Assembly: GCF_000300515.1 (NCBI RefSeq)
Contig: NZ_AMSI01000001.1
Span: 310,001-374,000 of the forward strand
Length of the DNA: 64,000 nucleotides
DNA from: Nitratireductor indicus C115
GTDB taxonomy: Bacteria > Pseudomonadota > Alphaproteobacteria > Rhizobiales > Rhizobiaceae
Direction: 5' to 3'
The notes beneath the pieces are model-generated. The model did no database searches, had not been told where the DNA came from, and worked only from the letters and a program-made list of their open reading frames with translations. Numbering within the stretch: the first letter of the stretch is position 1; each line of letters begins with the position of its first letter. The position numbers were made by a program, and so were the translations under genes. Positions 57,930 through 64,000 of the stretch are shown piece after piece.

Positions 57930-57981
57930 AGGGTCCGCAAACCCCATATGCCGGCTTGAATGGTGGACACTTTCCGCCTAT

Positions 57982-57998
57982 TTTAGAATTATTCCAAA
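57982..57998 (+). promoter_or_regulatory. Irr-type iron-control box (ICE motif) before the Nfu gene
   Basis: TTTAGAATTATTCCAAA fits the inverted repeat TTTAGAA-N3-TTCTAAA known for Irr operators in rhizobia, with one mismatch. It ends 17 bp before the ATG of the Fe-S scaffold gene, where binding would block transcription or initiation. In rhizobia the nfu-like gene fssA is a reported Irr target, repressed when iron is short. Confidence 0.72.
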
Positions 57999-58015
57999 AC
58001 GCGGACTTAAGATCG

Positions 58016-58588
58016 ATGTTCATCCAGACTGAAGCGACCCCCAACCCTGCGACGCTGAAGTTCCTGCCTGGCCGTGTTGTGCTGGAAGAGGGAACTGCGG
58101 ATTTCCGCGATGCGTCGACGGCTGCCGATGCCTCGCCGCTTGCAAGCCGCCTCTTCGAGGTTCCCGGCGTTACGGGCGTGTTCTTCGGTTATGATTTCAT
58201 CACCGTCACCAAGGATGGCGGTCCGGATTGGCAACACCTCAAGCCTGCCATTCTGGGAAACATCATGGAGCATTTCATGTCCGGCCAGCCGGTCATGGCT
58301 CCGGCGGCTTCCGGTCTGCCGACCTCCGATGACGGCGAGTTTTACGATGCGGCGGACGAGGAGATCGTCTCCACGATCAAGGAGCTTCTGGAAACTCGGG
58401 TTCGCCCGGCCGTTGCTCAGGATGGTGGCGACATCACCTTCCGCGGCTATGAGAAAGGCACTGTCTTCCTGCATATGAAGGGCGCCTGCGCTGGCTGCCC
58501 GTCGTCGACCGCGACCCTCAAGCACGGCATCCAGAACCTGCTGCATCACTTCGTCCCCGAAGTGCGCCAGGTCGAGCAGGTCGTCTGA
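58016..58588 (+). CDS. fssA: NifU-like Fe-S scaffold protein (Nfu type)
   Basis: A 190-residue Fe-S cluster carrier. The N-terminal half is the Nfu-N domain (MFIQTEATPNPATLKFLPG, PLASRLFEVPGVTGVFFGYD). The C-terminal half is the NifU domain with the cluster-binding CxxC in MKGACAGCPSSTATLKHGIQ. ATG at 58016 starts the family consensus directly. The Irr box just upstream supports iron-dependent control. The name fssA follows the rhizobial orthologue; nfuA would be an alternative. Confidence 0.88.
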   Translation: MFIQTEATPNPATLKFLPGRVVLEEGTADFRDASTAADASPLASRLFEVPGVTGVFFGYDFITVTKDGGPDWQHLKPAILGNIMEHFMSGQPVMAPAASGLPTSDDGEFYDAADEEIVSTIKELLETRVRPAVAQDGGDITFRGYEKGTVFLHMKGACAGCPSSTATLKHGIQNLLHHFVPEVRQVEQVV

Positions 58589-58614
58589 CGGCCCGACTCA
58601 TTCTTCAGGGCAAT

Positions 58615-58645
58615 AAAAAACCGGGCTCCAAGGCCCGGTTTTTTT
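58615..58645. terminator. Strong bidirectional terminator between fssA and the L,D-transpeptidase gene
   Basis: AAAAAACCGGGC (58615-58626) pairs with GCCCGGTTTTTT (58633-58644), with a 6-nt loop and seven T's. The A-run on the opposite side makes it work for the convergent gene too. The clearest intrinsic terminator in the window. Confidence 0.9.
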
Positions 58646-58683
58646 GTGGAACGCGATGAGCGTTCCGTGTTGCTGAAACGGTT

Positions 58684-59307
58684 CTACCGCTTGACGATCA
58701 CTTTAGCACCAACTTCGGCGCGGCTGTAAAGGTCTATGATATCCTGGTTCATCAAGCGGATGCAGCCAGAGGACATCGCCTTGCCGATAGAGTTCCACTC
58801 GGGCGTGCCATGCAGGCGATAGCCCGTGTCACCGCTGCCGTTGAAGAGATAGAGGGCGCGCGCGCCGAGCGGGTTGCTGAGGCCGCCGGGCATGCCGGTA
58901 CGCCACTTGGCCAATTCCGGCTGCCGGCCGATCATCGCGGAAGGCGGTGTCCAGGTCGGCCATTCACGCTTCATGGCGACGCGCGCCGTGCCTGACCATT
59001 CGAACCCTTCGCGTCCCACGCCGATGCCGTAGCGCATGGCCTTGCCGCCTTCGAGCACAAGGTAGAGGAACTTGGCATTGGTATCGACGATGATCGTGCC
59101 CGGCTTCTCCTTGGTGTCGTAGGAGACGATCTGCCGGTGATACTGGCGCGGCACCTTGCTGATGGGAATGCTGGGCAGCCTGTAGCCAGCATCCTTAACC
59201 GACCCATAGTCAGCGCTAAAGATCTTGAATGTCCCGTCGGACGTACAGCCTGCCAGAGCCGTCGCCAGCCCCAGGGTGGCGGCGATAACGAGTGATCTGA
59301 TTTTCAT
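58684..59307 (-). CDS. L,D-transpeptidase lipoprotein (YkuD domain)
   Basis: A 207-residue cell-wall enzyme that forms 3-3 crosslinks or attaches proteins to peptidoglycan. A lipoprotein signal peptide ends in ALAGC (about residue 20). The YkuD active site reads HGTPEWNSIGKAMSSGCIRL, with catalytic His166 and Cys182. The strand preceding it (GIGVGREGFEW) is typical of alphaproteobacterial members. ATG at 59307; the upstream open frame lacks a signal sequence and is not used. Convergent with fssA. Confidence 0.92.
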   Translation of the reverse strand: MKIRSLVIAATLGLATALAGCTSDGTFKIFSADYGSVKDAGYRLPSIPISKVPRQYHRQIVSYDTKEKPGTIIVDTNAKFLYLVLEGGKAMRYGIGVGREGFEWSGTARVAMKREWPTWTPPSAMIGRQPELAKWRTGMPGGLSNPLGARALYLFNGSGDTGYRLHGTPEWNSIGKAMSSGCIRLMNQDIIDLYSRAEVGAKVIVKR

Positions 59308-59510
59308 ACGGTCTCCATTCCCCCGATTGGCGGGCGCCTGCCTGAATCGCGCCACACTCTGGTCACCTTTCTTAAATTCTTGGTTAACAAATTGCCAAGA
59401 CTTCGAACTTGTTGCGGTACGCGGAAGTTGCCTTATTCGTGCCAGACATTGCAAAACGGCAACAGAAAACGCAATTAAACAGCAACTGAAACGCTGTTTT
59501 GGAGAGTCTC

Positions 59511-59900
59511 ATGAATGTTGGAGACGCAGCACGACGCTCCGGCCTGCCTGCCAAAACGATTCGATACTATGAAGAAATCGGCCTGATTGCACCAGACCGA
59601 TTAACCAATGGCTATCGCGACTATAGCGCGGAGGATCTGCATTTCCTGATCTTCCTGCGCCGTGCCCGGGGGCTTGGTTTCGGCATCGAGGAATGCCGGA
59701 CCCTCATGGCGCTCTATCGCGACAGAAAGCGCGCCAGCCACGATGTGCGCGCGGTCGCGGTGGCGCATGTGGCCGCCATCGACGAGAAGATTTCAGAGCT
59801 TCAGGCAATGCGGGCCACGCTGGGGCAGTTGATCGAGGCCTGTCATGGTGATGCGCGTCCCGATTGCCCCATCCTTGATGACATAGCGGGAGCCCGGTAA
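59511..59900 (+). CDS. MerR-family copper-responsive regulator (CueR/HmrR type)
   Basis: A 129-residue MerR-type regulator. The helix-turn-helix (NVGDAARRSGLPAKTIRYYE) is followed by the coiled-coil dimer helix. The metal-binding loop ACHGDARPDCPIL has two cysteines eight residues apart and no third cysteine, which is the Cu(I)/Ag(I) site of CueR and HmrR. Ribosome site GGAGAG before the ATG. Just upstream is a 7-bp inverted repeat (AAACAGC/GCTGTTT, 59477-59499), possibly an operator. No copper-ATPase gene is adjacent. Confidence 0.87.
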   Translation: MNVGDAARRSGLPAKTIRYYEEIGLIAPDRLTNGYRDYSAEDLHFLIFLRRARGLGFGIEECRTLMALYRDRKRASHDVRAVAVAHVAAIDEKISELQAMRATLGQLIEACHGDARPDCPILDDIAGAR

Positions 59901-59990
59901 TGGCGTTCTGCGTCTTTTCCTGTCGGGGAGTGGCAGCAGGTTCTGACCGCACGTCTTCAGGTCGTCGTGCAGCGGTGGCATAATCCGCCC

Positions 59991-60491
59991 ATGCCGATCA
60001 TCTCACCGATTCCCCTCAATCCGCTGGCCGATGGGCGCCAGTCGGAACGCGCCATGGTTATTCGGCGCGGCGTGCAGCGGCTTCTCCTGCAAATGGGGGC
60101 CGTGGTGATCCCTGAGCTGACGCTCGCCACTGGCCGCCGCGCCGATCTGGTGGCGCTGACCCGAAAGGGCGACATCTGGATCATCGAAATCAAATCTTCG
60201 GTCGAGGATTTTCGCGTCGATCGAAAATGGCCGGAATACCGTCTTCATTCCGACCGGTTTTTCTTTGCGACCCATCCCGATGTGCCCGCGGAAATTTTCC
60301 CGCAGGAATGCGGTTTCATCCTCTCCGATGGCTACGGTGCGGAAATCCTGCGTGATGCGGATGAGCATCGGCTCGCCGCAGCGACCCGCAAGGCCATGAT
60401 GCTGCGTTTTGCACGGGCGGGCGCTGCCCGCATCACCGCAGCCGAACTGGCGGGCATCGCCGTGCCGCTTGCCGAAAATGAACAGGATTGA
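59991..60491 (+). CDS. mmcB: MmcB-family DNA repair protein
   Basis: A 166-residue protein of the MmcB family (PF06319 type), an SOS-linked nuclease-like protein characterised in Caulobacter. ADLVALTRKGDIWIIEIKSS carries the D-x(n)-ExK catalytic core of PD-(D/E)XK enzymes, and DRKWPEYRLHSDRFFFATH is the family's conserved block. ATG at 59991 chosen; a GTG precedes at 59967. No LexA-type box is evident in the 90-bp upstream space. It converges on the next gene, 6 bp apart. Confidence 0.86.
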   Translation: MPIISPIPLNPLADGRQSERAMVIRRGVQRLLLQMGAVVIPELTLATGRRADLVALTRKGDIWIIEIKSSVEDFRVDRKWPEYRLHSDRFFFATHPDVPAEIFPQECGFILSDGYGAEILRDADEHRLAAATRKAMMLRFARAGAARITAAELAGIAVPLAENEQD

Positions 60492-60497
60492 GAAGGT

Positions 60498-61115
60498 TCA
60501 GGCGATGAACGGCTTGCGACCGGTCGCAAGCGCATGGTCGAGATACTCCACCCGGTCCTGACCGAAGAAGGCCTCGCCGTTCAACACGTAGCAGGGAACG
60601 CCGACCGCATCGGCTGCAACCGCATCGGCGGTGTTCTTTTCCCGGATCGCGCCGGTCGCTTCGCTTTCCGCAGCCTTCAGGATTGTTGGCGCATCGTGGC
60701 CTGCTTCTTTCAGAAGGCGTGCCAGTGTGTCGGGTTCGGCAATGTTCTCGCCCTGCGCCCAAAGCGCTGCGAAGACGGCTTGCATGTAATCGAGCGGATC
60801 GGCGCCCGCCGCCACCAGCGCCGCCACGCTGCGATCAGCAAGGGTCGGATCCACTGGCCAGTGTTGCGGCTTCGGATTGAGTGGCAGGCCTCGGAAGTCG
60901 GCGATGCGCTGTAGTTCGACCATCCGCAGGCGCTGGCGCACCGGCGGGCGTCTGAGCGGGGGAACGGCCCCGGAAATGTCCCATATGCCGAAAAGGTTGA
61001 CGGGCTTCACCGCCAGCGTTGCCCCATGCTTGCGCGCCACGGCCCGCACAGCCTCGTGGCCGAGATAGGTGAAGGGCGACATGGAGGTGAAATAATAGTC
61101 GATGACGGTGGACAT
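60498..61115 (-). CDS. DsbA-family 2-hydroxychromene-2-carboxylate isomerase-like protein
   Basis: A 205-residue thioredoxin-fold protein of the HCCA isomerase / kappa-class GST type. The active serine lies in YYFTSMSPFTYLGHEAV and the C-terminal cis-proline region is VGVPCYVLNGEAFFGQDRVE. The true isomerases act in naphthalene breakdown; most genomic relatives, probably including this one, act on unknown thiol or organic substrates. ATG at 61115 follows the usual short N-terminus. No degradation genes are adjacent. Confidence 0.85.
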   Translation of the reverse strand: MSTVIDYYFTSMSPFTYLGHEAVRAVARKHGATLAVKPVNLFGIWDISGAVPPLRRPPVRQRLRMVELQRIADFRGLPLNPKPQHWPVDPTLADRSVAALVAAGADPLDYMQAVFAALWAQGENIAEPDTLARLLKEAGHDAPTILKAAESEATGAIREKNTADAVAADAVGVPCYVLNGEAFFGQDRVEYLDHALATGRKPFIA

Positions 61116-61270
61116 GCTGGGAACTCCCGGGTTTCGGCTCCGGGGCAGACTACCGCGCCGGGTTGAAACCACAACCGGCTATGGCATTTTGTGGTCGGAT
61201 AGGGTGGGCCGGCTTTTCCATCGGTGGAGCACGACGCCGTTGCAATGCGATGCCATGCACCCGAAATCAT

Positions 61271-61816
61271 CTAGGACAACATCTTTGCGCGAGCGCGCAT
61301 TCCCTGATGTGAGGCCATGAATGCCCGTTCCTCCGCATCCGGTGGCCGAGGCACGGCGTCCTGACCGAGAATGGACATCACCTCGTCAATGGGGACGAAA
61401 CGCTTGCCGCCATAGTCATAGACGCCGCCCGTCGTCAGGATGATCGCTGCGATGCGCCCATCCTCCAGAATGAAATGATGACGCCCCAGCATCTGGCTCC
61501 CCTCCCAGGTCTCGATGGTCGAGGTCACTTCGAAGCGTTGCCAGAGCTTGATTTCGCGCACATAGGCCGTTTGCAACCCACCGAGCAGCGTCGTCCAGCC
61601 CCGCTTGCGCGCCTCGCCGAAAAGGCCGCTGCGCAGAAAGATGTCGATGCGGCCGAGATCGGCCAGCATCATGTAGCGGGCATTGTTCAGATGGATGTTG
61701 GTGTCGACATCGGATGGCAGGCAGCGAAAGGCTAGGCGGCCCTCGTCGCCAAGCTTGTAGGGTCCACGGCTTTTGCGCGTCGCAGCGAGCCGGAGAAGAC
61801 GCATCCAGACATACAT
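61271..61816 (-). CDS. Acyl-CoA thioesterase-like protein (4HBT/THEM6 type)
   Basis: A 181-residue hot-dog-fold protein. The active-site region SDVDTNIHLNNARYMMLADL has the D-x-N-x-H-x-N-N order of 4-hydroxybenzoyl-CoA-thioesterase-like enzymes, with later strands RFEVTSTIETWEG and RHHFILEDGRIAA. It is probably cytoplasmic, perhaps membrane-associated through its basic N-terminus (MYVWMRLLRLAATRKSRG). Placed beside a fatty-acid oxidation gene, which fits an acyl-CoA substrate, but this is inference. Confidence 0.82.
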   Translation of the reverse strand: MYVWMRLLRLAATRKSRGPYKLGDEGRLAFRCLPSDVDTNIHLNNARYMMLADLGRIDIFLRSGLFGEARKRGWTTLLGGLQTAYVREIKLWQRFEVTSTIETWEGSQMLGRHHFILEDGRIAAIILTTGGVYDYGGKRFVPIDEVMSILGQDAVPRPPDAEERAFMASHQGMRARAKMLS

Positions 61817-61903
61817 GGCTTGTGGCTACCTCGATGAAGCATGGCCCGTCTGAAGGGCCGAGCCTTCCGTAAAGCCTGCATGCGGCCTCTGCAATACAAG
61901 GAT

Positions 61904-61931
61904 CACCTCTCTCCCACGAGGAAGAGAGGTG
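61904..61931. terminator. Hairpin after the fatty-acid oxidation gene
   Basis: CACCTCTCT (61904-61912) pairs with AGAGAGGTG (61923-61931) across a 10-nt loop, about 20 bp beyond the gene's stop. No T-run follows on the minus strand, so it is only a possible terminator or a transcript-end stem. Confidence 0.35.
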
Positions 61932-61949
61932 AGGTTGTCGGCGGGCGGA

Positions 61950-64000
61950 TCAGGCCGCCTTGCGTTCCTTCGCGCCGGTTTCGGGCGCGAAACGCTGGTA
62001 GAAGGTCTCGCCCTTCTCCGCCATGTCGTGAAGAAGCGCCGGCGCCTTGAACTGCTTGCCGTATTTCTTCTGCAACTGCTTCGTCATGGCGAGGAACTCC
62101 TTCACGCCCATCCCGTCGATATAGGACAAGGCGCCGCCCGTATAAGGGGCGAACCCGAAGGCAAGGATGGAACCCACATCCGCTTCGCGCGGGTCCGTCA
62201 CGATGCCTTCCTCCATCACGCGGGCAGCCTCGAGTGCGATGGTGGCGAGCAGGCGCTGCTTGAGCTCCTCCACATCCACCTTCTCGGGCTTCTTCTGAGG
62301 ATAGAGATCCTTCAGCCCGGCCCAGAGATGCTTCTTGGCGGGTCTTTCCGGATAGTCGTAAAACCCCTTGCCGTTCTTGCGGCCGAGCCGTCCGTATTTG
62401 TCGACCAGCGTGTCGATCAGCTCCATGTGGCGTGGATCGACGGCCTTCGGGCCGAGATCTCGGATCGTCTGCTTCATGATCTTCTGGGCAAGGTCCACCG
62501 CCGTCTCGTCGGTCAGGGCGAGGGGCCCGACCGGCATGCCGGCCATCTTGGCAGCGTTCTCGATCATTGGAGCGGGCACGCCCTCGATCACCATGGAGAA
62601 GGCTTCCTGCATGTAGCGAAGCACGCAGCGATTGACGTAGAAACCGCGCGTGTCGTTGACCACGATGGGGGTCTTCTTGATGGCGCGGACATAGTCCATC
62701 GCCGTCGCGAGCGCCTTGTCCTCGGTTTTCTTGCCGAGAATGATCTCCACCAGCATCATCTTGTCGACCGGCGAGAAGAAGTGAATGCCGATGAAATTCT
62801 TCGGTCGCTTCGAATTACGGGCAAGGCTCGTGATCGGAATGGTCGAGGTGTTGGAGGCGAAAGTGGCGGAAGGTTTCAGAACGGCTTCGGCCTTCTCCGT
62901 CACGCCTTTCTTGACTTCCGAATCCTCGAACACCGCCTCGATCACCAGTTCGCAACCATCGAGCGCGGCATAGTCGTCAGAAGGCGTGATGAGCGAAAGG
63001 AGCTTTTCCTTGTCCTCGGGCGTCGCACGGCCTTTCTTGATCAGCCCATCCATCAGCGAGGCGGAATGGGCCTTGCCCTTCTCGGCGGCGGGAACATCGC
63101 GGTCGACCAGCACCACGGGGATGCCGGCTTTCGCCGTCACAAAGGCAATGCCCGCGCCCATGAAGCCGGCACCGAGAACGCCGATCTTCTTGAACTTCCG
63201 CATGGGCACGTCCTGCGGTCGCCGGGCACCCTTGTTGAGCTCCTGAAGCGAGATGAACAGCGACCGGATCATCATCTTGGCTTCGGTCGTCTGCATGATC
63301 TCGGTGAAATAGCGCTGTTCGATGGTCAGCGCCGTCTCGAAGGGCACCAGCAGCCCTTCATAGACGCATTTCAGGATCGCGGTCGCAGCCGGATAGTTGC
63401 CATAGGTCTCGCGACGCAGAATGGCGATGGCCGGCGGCCAGAGGTTTGCACCAGCAGCCGAATAGACAGGCCCGCCCGGCAGCTTGAAACCCTTCTCGTC
63501 CCAAGGCTGAACGGGCTTCAGCCCGTCGAGGATCATCTTCTTCGCCGCCTCCACCAGCTTTTTGGGCGGAACGACCTGATGCACGAGGCCCATGGCCTTC
63601 GCCTTCTGCGGCGAAAGGGTCTGGCCCGTGGTCAGCATCTGCAGGGCTTCCTGCGTGTTGGCCAGGCGCGGAACGCGCTGGGTCCCGCCCGCGCCGGGGA
63701 AAATGCCCACCTTCACTTCCGGCAAGGCCATCTTCACTGCCGGGCTGTCGGCCACTACGCGGCCGTGGCAGGCGAGCGAAAGCTCGAAGGCGCCGCCCAT
63801 GCAGGTGCCGTTGATTGCCGAAACCCAGGGCTTGCCGCAGGTCTCCAGCTTGCGCCACAGCCAGCCCATGCGACCGGCATTGTCGAACAGCAGCTTGATG
63901 GCCTTCTTGCGGTCCTTGTTCTTCTCCTTCTCGAAAAGGCCGAGCATCTTCTGCAGCATGCCGAGATCGGCGCCGCCGGAGAAGGTTTCCTTGCCGGAGG
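61950..64000 (-). CDS. Fatty-acid oxidation multienzyme (enoyl-CoA hydratase / 3-hydroxyacyl-CoA dehydrogenase), 5' partial
   Basis: FadJ/FadB-type alpha subunit of beta-oxidation. The hydratase domain is visible from SGKETFSGGADLGMLQ; GTCMGGAFELSLACHGRV and LPEVKVGIFPGAGGTQRVPR are its catalytic and oxyanion blocks. The NAD-binding dehydrogenase domain starts with KKIGVLGAGFMGAGIAFVTA, then FIGIHFFSPVDKMMLVEII. The C-terminus (GFAPYTGGALSYIDGMG) is complete. The frame stays open past the ATG at 63959 to the window end and lacks the first 50-70 residues, so the start is outside. Its thiolase partner is expected upstream. Confidence 0.93.
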   Translation of the reverse strand, partial: SGKETFSGGADLGMLQKMLGLFEKEKNKDRKKAIKLLFDNAGRMGWLWRKLETCGKPWVSAINGTCMGGAFELSLACHGRVVADSPAVKMALPEVKVGIFPGAGGTQRVPRLANTQEALQMLTTGQTLSPQKAKAMGLVHQVVPPKKLVEAAKKMILDGLKPVQPWDEKGFKLPGGPVYSAAGANLWPPAIAILRRETYGNYPAATAILKCVYEGLLVPFETALTIEQRYFTEIMQTTEAKMMIRSLFISLQELNKGARRPQDVPMRKFKKIGVLGAGFMGAGIAFVTAKAGIPVVLVDRDVPAAEKGKAHSASLMDGLIKKGRATPEDKEKLLSLITPSDDYAALDGCELVIEAVFEDSEVKKGVTEKAEAVLKPSATFASNTSTIPITSLARNSKRPKNFIGIHFFSPVDKMMLVEIILGKKTEDKALATAMDYVRAIKKTPIVVNDTRGFYVNRCVLRYMQEAFSMVIEGVPAPMIENAAKMAGMPVGPLALTDETAVDLAQKIMKQTIRDLGPKAVDPRHMELIDTLVDKYGRLGRKNGKGFYDYPERPAKKHLWAGLKDLYPQKKPEKVDVEELKQRLLATIALEAARVMEEGIVTDPREADVGSILAFGFAPYTGGALSYIDGMGVKEFLAMTKQLQKKYGKQFKAPALLHDMAEKGETFYQRFAPETGAKERKAA

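Overview
The window reads as chromosomal core DNA of an alphaproteobacterium of the order Hyphomicrobiales (Rhizobiales). It is GC-rich and tightly packed, with many ATGA/GTGA start-stop overlaps. Gene blocks typical of that order are present: rph/hrcA-grpE with rdgB-hemW, the lptC-lptA-lptB-rpoN-hpf-ptsN string, mutS-glnD-murJ-trpS-usp-nfu, and lspA-hybrid kinase-olsB. Rhizobial-style control elements are also visible: an Irr-type box, a Zur box and a ROSE RNA thermometer. A Phyllobacteriaceae- or Brucellaceae-like host is plausible, but this is inference from gene order. I see no rRNA, tRNA, CRISPR array, prophage, transposase or plasmid gene.

Layout. 1-3.3 kb: the end of a siderophore-interacting reductase, then queF and the queC-queD-queE operon for the tRNA base queuosine. 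3.3-6 kb: a histidinol-dehydrogenase-like enzyme with altered metal ligands, a GNAT acetyltransferase and a 2H phosphoesterase. 5.9-9.2 kb: a complete zinc-uptake module (zur, znuB, znuC, divergent znuA) around a Zur operator. 9.2-13.7 kb: csbD, an orphan cytochrome P450, yraN-rsmI and a lipoprotein of the PBP-activator type. 13.9-19 kb: hemW-rdgB-VOC-rph facing hrcA-grpE. 19-29.5 kb: metabolic and transport genes (TRIC channel, adenosine kinase, EI24 protein, CoA-transferase, nth, DUF2244, AraC-AGT fusion, ribokinase, LysE exporter, nucleoside hydrolase), then the small heat-shock gene with its thermometer and DUF1150.

29.7-34.8 kb: ptsN, hpf, rpoN and lptB-lptA-lptC on the minus strand, linking lipopolysaccharide export, sigma-54, ribosome hibernation and nitrogen-PTS signalling. 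35.3-43.9 kb: sppA, ihfB, lapA, an ornithine-cyclodeaminase-family enzyme, two RNA methyltransferases, lspA, a hybrid kinase and the ornithine-lipid gene olsB. 44-59.3 kb: malic enzyme, mutS, rsm22, glnD, murJ, an acyltransferase, trpS, usp, an Irr-controlled Fe-S scaffold and an L,D-transpeptidase. 59.5-64 kb: a CueR-type regulator, mmcB, a DsbA-like isomerase, a thioesterase and a fatty-acid-oxidation multienzyme that runs off the window.

The most unusual structure is not a gene. A family of about 100-bp, double-hairpin repeats occurs in at least five places. In every one, the first three bases of the repeat are the TAG stop codon of the adjoining gene, always in the gene's own orientation, and the copies covary in their stems. 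I found no clear evidence of a new defence, mobile or biosynthetic system.
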